Position numbers and translations under genes: made by a program
Source of the DNA: Sacculina carcini
Lineage: Eukaryota > Arthropoda > Thecostraca > Sacculinidae
Direction of reading: 5' to 3'
NCBI GenBank assembly: GCA_916048095.2
Contig: OU696587.1
Location: 62,001-126,000, forward strand
DNA length: 64,000 bases
The notes under the pieces: model-generated
Databases searched by the model: none
Told to the model about the DNA's origin: nothing
What the model saw: only the letters and a program-made list of their open reading frames with translations
Shown here: positions 1-11,300 of the stretch, piece by piece
How the letters are laid out: each line of letters starts with the position of its first letter
Position numbering within the stretch: position 1 is the first letter of the stretch

Positions 1-61
1 CTGTGTGTTCATAAGCTTCGGCTTCTTCACGTGTAGCAGCTGCCACTTATGCCTTTAACCT
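1..61 (+). repeat. SINE fragment
   Basis: The first 61 bases match the middle of the tRNA-headed SINE at 63393-63845 (shared from CTGTGTGTTCATAAGCTTCG onward, same orientation). The match stops where the MITE sequence starts near 62. Only a short internal piece of the SINE is present, and the window edge cuts its 5' part. Confidence 0.65.
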
Positions 62-667
62 TTAAATGTCAAACGTGGGAAAATGGCGATATACCACGCT
101 CTGAAAATCACGAGCTAATTCATGTTCAAGTAAATGCGTACTGTCAAGTGCTACAGTGCAGTATCTGATATAGAGAGCTCACACATCGTACTATACCACG
201 CTCCAAACATCTCACGACACCCCCCAGTTCGAAGACAATTCCTGAAATGGAATGACGCTATCCTGCGTACCCAAAAACGTATAAATATCGAGTGCACAGA
301 TATTAAGGTGAATATCAATTGCTGAATCCTAACAGAATTTTTTTGACATTTCTTGATCTTCAGACCTAATATTCCATCTCTTTTCCTATTTTATCCTCAT
401 ATATACCGTTTTTGTGCCTCTTGTCTGCAAAAAATTACCAAATTTCGTGGTAAACTTACCTAATAACAAGACAAACAACAAAAGGTAACCTGATGATAAA
501 GAAGTAACCTAAAATAAAAAAAGTAACCTAACGATGAAGATGTCACTTGGTGACCTAATAACTTCTTTAATAATTATCATATACAACTAGTTCATGCAGT
601 TTTAGGTAGCTTATGAAAAAGTGACCTTTAGGTGAAAAAGTAACTTTATTAACTTTTGGCAGCCCTA
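62..667 (+). mobile_element. hAT-like MITE copy 1 (truncated)
   Basis: Right-hand half of the MITE family seen complete at 3312-4565 and 5988-7242. It ends in TTTTGGCAGCCCTA, a one-base variant of the family terminal repeat TTTTGACAGCCCTA. It carries the same subterminal AAAAGTAACCT repeats. It is in the orientation of the 5988-7242 copy and is cut on its left at the SINE junction. No coding capacity is seen. Confidence 0.8.
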
Positions 668-805
668 ATTATCAGACATGCGTATCTACAGATAAAATCG
701 GCAGAAAATGCTGACAAAGCACATTGTAAATAACCGGTCATTTATTGCTTGATACGATATGCTGAAAAACAGTCGCTCACACACATACACACACACATAT
801 AATAA

Positions 806-854
<49 letters not shown>

Positions 855-2110
855 CATTGTTCTATACTTTTCTCTAATGATCTCTCCTGATCCGCAAGAA
901 ATGATTCAGCTTCTGTAAATTGTACAGTGTTTCCATCCCTAAACGTCTTTCGGTATCATAGGTTATCTCTACGAAGAATACAGTTGTAATAACGAAATCA
1001 CACACTTGAATATTATCCGCAGGTGACATGCACAAAACCTTGACGCTACCATATAACACCCCGTAAGCGGAAAAAGCACTTTGGTGTAATTTTGTCTTCC
1101 CGCTTAGGCGTAATTGCTCCTGGCGCCAGTCATGAAATGCACGCGGCTGTTGTTGTGAACGCGTCAGAAAACACCACTAAATTTCTTGACAAATCAGATC
1201 ACGCCATGTGAGGGCAAAGTCAGACCATGAACAAAATCAAGCAAAATGCTACTCCTGTCATTATGTCTCCTGTCTGTATTGTCAATGCTACGCGCATGGA
1301 GTAGAGTTCGTGATATAACAAATATATTGGCCGTGAAGATGACCTATGACGCGAAAAATATTCAGGTGAAAAGTACAGACGAAAATGTGTAGTTTGCAAA
1401 CGTGAAATTACTTCATAAGCTGCCGAAACTGAAACCGTCATTCTAAGGACAGTTTAGATGGCTAAAAAACCATAAAACGAATCAGGATAATCGCGCCGAT
1501 CGTAGTAGATTGTGCATTATATTGGTACCTTGCAGAACTAATGAATAGTAAGTGATCAAGCCGCCAAATGAGAGGATCGATAGCTGAGAACCGGGGAGAC
1601 TAATAACCGCAAAATATGGCCCCTGCAAATAATGGTTAACACACACACACACACATATACTCGCTCACAATTCAGGCACTCAATTTCACAGCGCTATGAA
1701 GCTATACGGTAGCAACATCAAAGTACATCAAACACATTACGATAGCATCATCAAAGTACAACATCCAGTGCACACACCTTTGAGAAATTCAGCTATAATC
1801 AACACTTCGCCAGCCAATCTCACGCCAATCACAAATTCTCAACAGTAAATTAAAACACACACAAAGACATATAATCGCAAGTACTGCGTGCAAACGATTG
1901 ACAATGTAGCCAGTTATTGGAGATGATGCAGCACCCAAGCATAGGCAGATTAGGCGAGCAGCAATGAACAGAAGGGAGAGGACAATATAATTCAGCCCAC
2001 TCAACAGGATGCACACACACGCACACACAGATGCACCGATCATGTCCGGAGCGATCGACTGTGACTAGAACTTGACACAGCGACGACGCTGCCACAACGG
2101 CGGCCAGTTA
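668..2110. other. 3' flank of TBPL1, no gene seen
   Basis: About 1.4 kb downstream of the TBPL1 stop codon on the minus strand. It contains (AC)n/(TA)n microsatellites at about 779-853 and 1637-1655 and unremarkable AT-rich sequence. A minus-strand AATAAA lies at about 738-743, but it is 1.4 kb from the stop and I cannot assign it. The short ORFs here have no recognisable family. Confidence 0.5.
779..853. repeat. (AC)n / (TA)n microsatellite
   Basis: A short CA-rich run is followed by an uninterrupted TA run of about 45 bases (from about 808). Simple-sequence repeat. Confidence 0.9.
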
Positions 2111-2343
2111 TCAGTGCGACAGTCGGAAATACTTGGCTGGCGGCTTACAATCGTCGTCTTCATCATCGTCATCGTTAGCATCGCAGTCGGACAGGTCGGC
2201 GACAGCAGCAGCAGAGCCACAGTGGCGACGGGGCATGACTCGTGTGCAGTTACCCACATCGATCGACGGTTTCTCCTTACGGAACTCGTGGACGAGGGGA
2301 AATATTTCCTCCACGGCTGCGCTCACCTTCGAAACTGACGACG
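2111..2343 (-). CDS. TBPL1: TBPL1 coding exon 4 (last)
   Basis: 233 nt from acceptor CGTGCAG to the TGA stop. Codes the final helix (VSAAVEEIFPLVHEFRKEK) and then a 40-50 residue tail with a run of acidic residues. The antisense strand reads as a serine-rich ORF, which is a shadow. Confidence 0.9.
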
Positions 2344-5300
2344 CTGCACGCACGTACACAAGTACATCAATCTATGCTGAACGAAGCAATATTTCCTATG
2401 CAAATAAAAATGCAATATTTGCTAATACAAATAAATTATGCGTAATATTACTTGCAAATCACTGCAATCACAATAAGTTTTAAATCAAGTAAAATCAAAT
2501 AGCACACTCGAAGTAAAGCATGGTTTTGGTACATTAGAACACGTTCGAAATAAAACAGATTGAGAACAGATTTGAGAATAAAACAGATTGAGAAATTCAC
2601 ACCCGGAATATCCATATGCCTGAATAGACCCACATCCCAATTATATTCCAAGGGATTCATGGCTCCATCAGTTTAAGCCATGTCACCGCTTTCAGTGTAA
2701 TTTTGTTCAGGTGAATATATGAAGTAATGGGAACGGAGTGAAAATTTGAAAGAAAGTATCTATAACGCTTGATCAGCATAGGAACAACTTTCTTCATATC
2801 TTCTAAACATTGGTGGATGATTCGTTGCTGGAGTGAAGAAGGTAGTTGGAACAAACATGACGAAATAGGTTGAGGAGCTACTGTTCGAAGTATATTCCAG
2901 GTTATCCGCCTCTTAGCCGAGTGGCTAAGACGCAAGCTCTGTGCACGAAAGGTCCAGGGTTCGATTCTGAAAGGGATAGCCCAATTGTCGCAAGGCGGGT
3001 TTCGTGTGCACACAGCCGTGCAGTTTCTGTGCTGACGGTGACTGCAAAACCCGTGCGGCCGGACCTGCGGTGTGCCAACCGGGGTCCTGAGGCTTTGCCC
3101 ATGCATAAATTCACGCGAACATTAGCCTTTCCATTGCTGTGTTCAAATGCGTAAATGTATAAAATAAATCAAGATGAAGCACATTCAAAGTGAAGCTAAA
3201 CAGTGCGCCCTGAGTTAAGTAAAAACCAAACAGCACGCTTTATGTCAGACAGTCAGATGAAAAGTCTGGTAAAAGGTTGCAGTTGCAACAAGATGTCACC
3301 ATAATCATCACTAGGGCTGTCAAAAGTTAATTACTGTTACTTTTTTACCTAAAGGTCACTTTTTCACAAGCTACCTAAAACTGCATGACAAAGTTGTGTA
3401 TGATGATTATTAAAAAAGTTATTAGGTTACCAAAAGTTACTTTTTCATCGTTAGGGTACTTTTTTGCTTTTTAGGTTACTTTTTAATCGTCAGGTTACCT
3501 TTTGATATTTTTCTTGCTACTAGGTAAGTTTACCGCGAAGTTTGGTGACTTTTAGCAGATAAGAGACACAAAAACGGTATATATAAGGATAAAATAGGAA
3601 AATAGAGGGAATATCTGGTATAAAGATCAAGAAATGTAAAAATTTCTGCTGTTAGGATTTAGCAATTGATATTCACCTTAATATCTGTGCTACTCGATAC
3701 TTATACGTTTTTGGGTACGCAGGATAGTGTAATTCCATTTTAGGAAATGTCCACGAACCGGAGGGTGTCGGGAGATGTTTGGAGCGTGGTATAGTACGAT
3801 GTGTGAGCTCTCTATACCAGATACTGCACTGTAGCACTTGACAGTACGCAATTTACTTGAACAGGAATTAGAACGCGATTTTCAGGGCGTGATATAGCGC
3901 AATTTTCCCACGTCTAACATTTAGAAGTCTGTGAGCACAGGGTTCTACATATGGGAGGACGGGGGGCATTCACACATGCAGTGTTTAGGCTCACACTAAT
4001 ATACAAGCTGTAGCACGTTCTATTTGATAACATCTTCCATTGAAACAATATAAGAAAATTATTGCGACCATTACTGAAAATATTTACATTTGCAATTATT
4101 GTTTGTCGCATTCGTATTAGTTTTCCACTTTTAATTACATTTTGATGGTTATGCTCCTATTTTGCGATGTTAGCCAAATCATATTAAGTCACGTTTGGTG
4201 GTTTGTTGTAAAAATGGTACCAGATCGGAGAAAGGGTGGAAAAATAGTACCAACTCGGAAAGAGGATAGAAAAGAAGGACTGGTGTATTTTCTTTCTTCA
4301 GAATTGCAAACAGAATATGACCTTTTTTGAAGGAGGTTATTGTTAGGTTACTTTATTGGTTATTAAGTTAATTTTTATGTTCAAGAGCAAACATCAAACA
4401 AACCGTGTATTTCATATAGCGCACTAATCAGCAAAGGCGTGATAAACATGTGATAAAGCGATTTAAAAGTGATAATAACATTAAAACTCATAGGTTTTTA
4501 GGTTACTTTTTCTCGAAAATAAAGTTACATTTTTCTGATTTTTATGTTACTTTTTGACAGCCCTAATCATCACACAGCCAGTGAGACATCACGAAGCCGA
4601 CATCACGCAAAAAGATCAGTCTCTAATTTTGGCTTCTCGGAATGGATAGACTAAGATGAAAAAGTTGCATTCGCAATAAAAAGTCACCCCAGTTAATTTG
4701 CCACTTCGGGCGGCATAGAAACAGCAATCACTAAAAACCGTCTACGGAAAATACTGCTTACATCTCATCTCTCACATCTCATATTTTATTACATTACATT
4801 GCGATCCGTCTTATCAATTAATCACCGTTTATATTTCTATTTTTACTTTTGAGTATTTTACTATTTAATATTTTACCATTTTACTGTTTACTATTTTATC
4901 ATTCACTTTTTCGGTTTCACTTGAGGTTTCGCATGTAAAGAATGTGTACTGGTGACATGTGTGAAAATCTTGTAAATTGGCTTGAAGAATCATTTTATGG
5001 AGGACCAATAAAATGACGATGATGATGGAGCAACACATTCCCGTAAATACTGAATTGTCCGCAATGGTGACATGTAGCTGGAATGAAGGAGGAAATTGTC
5101 ATCCCGCCTCGAACAGCAAATGACGTCATTTGATAAAACAAATTAAAATATTGGTATTGTCGAAAGATGTGAAAACAGCTTACCGTTGGTACTACAAAAT
5201 ATCACAATCACAAGGCGTTGACCAAGAAGCAAGTTGCTTTAGTTGCATTAGATCTAGGAAACATAGTACCGCGTGGCATTTCAGTTTCTGGACCTGTTCC

Positions 5301-8300
5301 AAAATTAACTCTAGAACAATTGGAGCGCCACAAAAACTAACACGAATATATTATAAACTTCCAAAGCAATACAACCGTATGAAGATGGTGCTCGTTGTAT
5401 AATCTCTGTGAAACCATAGGTACTTATAGGTACTTGGTAATCAGCACGAGACAACGGCAGTACAGCTTTACACAAAGAACAGAACCGTGCGCTCAAGTGA
5501 AACACCGCTGCAGTAGATTGGTCTGCATATTCAGACCGGCCCCTTAGCAGCGACAAACCTGTATGCCAGCTGTCTCTAACGTAGATAACCGTCAGTGAAC
5601 TCCGAGATTTAATTCTGTTGAATATATCTGCAATTGTCGTTGCACGGCGTGTAGAGTACCCAATTTTGAAACCGCCAACAAAGATAACTTGCCACTTCAT
5701 CGAGGGAGGCAAGGTCAACGTCATTTATAATTAAGATGAAGAGTCACGATAGATGCACTACGCTGTGAAATACCCTTCATCTGATCACATAGAAACAAAT
5801 ACGCGATATGCACATGGAATGTGCGATCAGGAAAAAATCCTCAACAAACTTCTCTATAAGACATTCCACACCAGCGCGTAGATATTGGTCATGACGCCAG
5901 GTGGTGTCATAGAAATGTCAAATTCGAGTTTAGCAAATTAACCCATGGTGACTGAGCGGAAAACTGAGTAAAAATGTTGATCATCATTAGGGCTGTCAAA
6001 AAAGTAACCTAAAAATCAGAAAAAAGTAACTTTATTTTCGAGAAAAAGTAACCTAAAAAAGTAACCTAAAATAACCTGAGTTTTAAAGTTATTATCATTT
6101 TTGTATCGTTTTATCACATGTTTATCACGCCTTTGCTGATTAGTGCGCTATATGAAATACACGGTTTGTTTGTTGTTTGTTTGAGAACATATAAAGTAAC
6201 CTAATAACCAATAAAAATGTAACCTAAAAATAACCTCCTTCAAAAAAGGTCAAATTTCTGTTTGCAGTTCTGAAGGAAGAAAATACACCAGTCCTTTTTT
6301 ATCATCTTTCCGAGTTGGTACCACTTTTCCACCCTCTCCGATCTGGTACCATTTTTGCAACAAACAACCAAAAGTGACTTAACATAATTTAGCTAACATC
6401 GAAAAAAGGAGCATAACCATCAAAATATAATTTTAAGTGGAAAGGTCATACAAAGGCGAAATACACTAATTGCAAATGTAAATATTTTTTGTAATGGTCG
6501 CAATAATATTCTTTTATTTTTTCAATGGAAGTTTTTATCAAATAGCACGTACTACAGTAGAGTAAACACTGCATGTGTGAATGCCCCCCGTACTCCCAAA
6601 TGCAGCACCCTGTGCTCCCAGTCTTATAAATGTCAAACGTGGAAAATGGCGCTATCTCACGCCCTGAAAATCACGTGCAAAAATTCCTGTTCAAGTAAAT
6701 ACGTACTGTCAAGTGCTACAGTGCAGTGTCTGGTATAGAGAGCTCACAAATCATACTATACCACGCTCCAAACATCTCACGACACCCTCCGGTTCGTGGA
6801 CATTTCCTAAAATGGAATTACACTATCCTGCGTACCCAAAAACGCATAAATATCGAGTAGCACGGATATTAAGATGAATATCAATTGCTAAATCCTAACA
6901 GCAGAAATGTTGACATTTCTTGATCTTCAGACTTTATATTCCATCTCTTTTCCTATTTTATCCTCATATATACCGTTTATCATATATGCCTCTTATCTGC
7001 AAAAAGTCACCAAACTTCGTGGTTAACTTAACTAATAACAAGAAAAATAACAAAAGGTAACCTGACGATAAAAAAGTAACCTTAAAAGCAAAAAAGGAAC
7101 CTAACGATGAAAAAGTAACTTTTGGTAACCTAATAACTTTTTTAATAATTATCATACACAACTTTTTCATAGAGTTTTGAGTAGCTTATGAAAAAGTGAT
7201 CTTTAGGTGAAAAAGTAACTTTATTAACTTTTGACAGCCCTAATCATCATCAATTGGACATTGATTGAATATCTCCATGGAAACCTGAATTGAAATAGAT
7301 ACGAAAACAGTAAAAACACCGCACTGAAGCTAATACGAGTATAGAACAGTAGACCGTGTTCCAGGAACTAGCAAAGTCGACTGCACAATATTTTATCAGG
7401 GAGTTTGTAAAGGCAGGATGCCAGTGAAATAATACGATATTCCAATAGATTGTCCGATATCAAGACAAACCACTCTCGAACCAAGCGTAAGGGAACTGTA
7501 CGCGCTACCGCACGATGTTAACAGCAACAACAGCTCACAAAGACAGAGCAGACATATATGGACGATGACTTTTGTGGATAAAACGACATTTTCGGACCAT
7601 TTTAATACCACTTTATAGACATTTGCAAGAAAGCGCTCCGCTGAAAAAAGGTACTATGATGAGCGATACAAAAGTATTGGCATCTGCCTTAGAAAACACA
7701 GAAAAAAGTAGAACACTATTTGATACAATGTCACGTGTAATTATTCTGATTACAATTAGAGATGATGCGACATGTGTCAGTAAGTGCAGTGTAAGCGAGT
7801 CAAAAATGTCGCGGCTTGTACCCTGGGTGAAAATGGACGCTTCATCCAAAGCTGAACGACGTTTCTATGCTTTCACGAGTTCAAAGATCAGTAAAAACGC
7901 AAGACAAATTCAAGTTGATTTGAGGTAAGTTTAGTTGGTCATAGCTAGCCTTTCCCACAAGGCAACAGTGACAGGATGAATATTAATACTCAACACTGAG
8001 AGACGATCCCCTGAATATGACCCTCGACCGACAGGACTATTGCTGCTATCAAGAAAAATGATATAAGATGGTCATACGATATTTGCACTTATTAGTGAAT
8101 GTATTGATGTAAGGTACTTTCTTTCGTTCCTCCATGATGACCTGAAGAAAGGAAAGGGCTGTTCAAGATGGGTTTCGCATCTTGTGCCAGACAAAGAAAA
8201 AATTAGTGCAAAAATTAGTTTTCTCTCTATTCTGACATATTCCACACAGATACAAAAAGCAGTGCACAGGTGTGGCCACCGATAGAAATGGTTATCAAGC

Positions 8301-11300
8301 TCCTCATAAGAGGCAAAACATGATTTTGTTCGAACAAGAAGACGCACACCCCGCTGTCGTCAGGAGTGGCCTTCGCTCGCGGAAGCAAATACTCATTGTT
8401 TTTTTCCATTGGTCTTGTGCCAAAAGGACAGAATGACAATGCAGTATTCTACACAAAAGCATTTCACAATGACCACCCACCCTACAGCACTGACTTGACA
8501 CTGTGTGACTTCTGGATATTCCTCCTGGAAAGTACATAGATAATGGAGGAGAGCATGTAGAAACACTGTGAAAAGTAAAAAATAAATATAATGTGTATAT
8601 GCTTTTATTACAGTTGTGAACACATTTTGATCACTCCTCGCATTGATCAGCATTCAGCAGTGGACAGACAGATCATTCTAGAGCACGAGAAGTGCAAGGA
8701 ACTCACTGCCCAGCACGAATAATGGTCCCAAATACAATTAGTTAGTTTAATTAAATTAAAATAAATTTACAATTAAATTAGTTTACTTAGGTGCACATAT
8801 GACATCTAGACGTTCACACATGTGAATGTAAAAGTGGACGACAATTTACGCCTGAAAAATGCACACGAACATACCTGTGATCGTCATACTTCCTGTGGAG
8901 AAAACCTTGAGAGTCGCCCTCAATGTTTCAATACGAAACGTGACACCAGGATGCAGTTCAGGCTCATAGCTGCCAACATACCCACACACGTATGTGTGAA
9001 TCACCAATTTTTGAAACTTCAGACGGTTTAGCATTCATGTAGTACAGTCAAACACCGCTACTACGCCACCCCACTAATTTTCCAGTCTCGCTACTACGCC
9101 ACTTTTGTATATGCCAATACAATTATTTTGAGATCGTTAATTCATTAAATGTATAGCTATCGTCAAATTATGTATAAATATCGGATAGGAAGAAATCGTT
9201 TCGTTCAACGAAGCCCAGTGCTTGGAAGTTCATGCAGCAGAGTAGCATCATTAACCATTTAGTTACTAAAGCTCCCACTTTAGGAACATGAACTAGAGAA
9301 GTATAAATCAAACCTTTTACAGCTACAGTATAATTGAATACATCATTAGAAAGCTCAAATCCTATAGATTTTTTAATATAAAATATATGTTTGATTTTGC
9401 TTAGGTTAAAAAATTGTACTAAGTTTAATATAGGCGAAAATCAACACCTCTGCACCTTGCTTGTTTTTGTTTGGTATTATACAAACTGACATTATAATCA
9501 AGTAGACTCTAGTCCTAGTCCATAACGAGGACAAATGAAGGTCTACATTAAAAAAAGAATTCTTACGTAGCTCAATTCAAAATGACTCAAAAGCTCATTT
9601 AAATATATGTTCCCAAAATGGGAACGTTGGTACCTTTTGGTACACAAAAATACCCTATTTTCAATGTGATATTTTTTTCTCGCATGGACATGATTTCAGA
9701 TAGTTGTTTATGACTCTCGGGAGCGAAAAATCATTCTCAATCCTGGATTTGCTGATGTAGCACTATGCTGGCACATACAATTCGCAGTTTTTAAGCAGTG
9801 GCGTTCATAGGTTTTCATTTGGACGCATGTGAACACGCTTATATTAGAGCTTGCTAATATTTTTTGCGCTGAATAATTTCCATTGAGACATTTTGGATTT
9901 ATTCATGTAATAAATAGAAGTCATCCGTGCAAAAATGTTGTTCATCTTCCACATAAACACTCGTGAACTTCCTCGTACGCTCATGAGAAGTTAGACACCA
10001 GTACGTGCCGATCGACGGGGTTGGTGAATATCCCAGACAGACAGTGAACATCCCAGTTAACTCCTTGAGCGAATATTCTGTTTGACGATTTGAGACATGC
10101 GTCCCACGCATGATATTCATGCTCACTTTAGAAGATCGCAATATTAATTTTCTGTCCAGGTGTTGTGAAGTGCGAATCTGCTGTTCACATTTGTGAAAAG
10201 GAGCTCATCATCGGCGATTGATCCTGATGAACAGTAAGTGGACCTAAATTATTCATTGTTTTCTAGCGCATATTTCAGCCTCCTCAGTGCAGTTTTCCCA
10301 GCATGTTCATACAGTTATGTATATTTCATATTTAAATTATTTGAAATTCATACGAATTCAGTCATACGATTCGTACCAGGCGGTGTTTTGATTAGATATA
10401 CAGGGTGTCCACAAAGTCTCTTTACAATTTGAAAAATGTATTACAAAAGCAGTTTATGATTTATCTTCACCAGATTTGTTTTATTATATTAAGTAACTAT
10501 TTAAGTTTTTTAACTGTATTCAATAGACTGCAATATGGGCACCATTATACGTAGCCCCATAAAAAGAAGCCCAAAAGGGTGATATCTTGCGAACGTGGTG
10601 GTCATTTCTTCAGCAAACACTCGTCGTCTTAGCTTGTCATTTGGTTCAATAGCCTGTAACAGTTGCACTTTGTAAGCGTAAAGCCGTAAGCTCTTGTGGA
10701 GGAGCTTGTGCACTGTTGCACGTGGTAGTTGCAACTCTCTGGCAGCAGTGCGGATGGACTTGCTAGGAGAACAAGTAAAAGCTTGGGAAACACGAGCGAT
10801 GTTTTCCTCAGATGTTCTTGGTCGCCCGCTCCTCTCTTCATCCAATACTGTACCTGTCTCCAAAAATGTATTGTGCCAGGCACGAATGGAAGGACGCGAC
10901 GGTGGAGGTCTTCCATATTTAGTTTTGTAGTTTCGTTGAGTCTAAAAATCCGATTCTGTTTTAATAAACCACGATTCATATTGTGCTTTTTCTTGAGTAG
11001 CCATTTCATAAGGATTTAATCAATCAGTTCTCTTCCATCAGCAGAGTATCTGAAATACAAAAGTTTTACATTAAACAAAACTTTAATAGGTACTTGATGA
11101 AATAAAACAAATCTGATTAAGCTATCTCATACACTGTTTTTGTAATAACTTTTTCAAATGGTAAAGAGACTTTGTGGACAACCTGCACTTCAGTCTTTCA
11201 CCAGGCATACATGCATCAACGTCCATCGCTTCCCGGAAACTGCGATCGAGGAAGCAGGTGACTCTCCCGGGGTGGATTATATTGTGATCATCCCTCCATA

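Noticed and set aside
2133-2483. Serine-rich plus-strand ORF
   Set aside because: Antisense shadow of the TBPL1 acidic tail (GAC/GAT codons read as serine).
7572-7928. 118-codon plus-strand ORF
   Set aside because: No recognisable motif, no splice context, within TBPL1 intron 3; likely chance.
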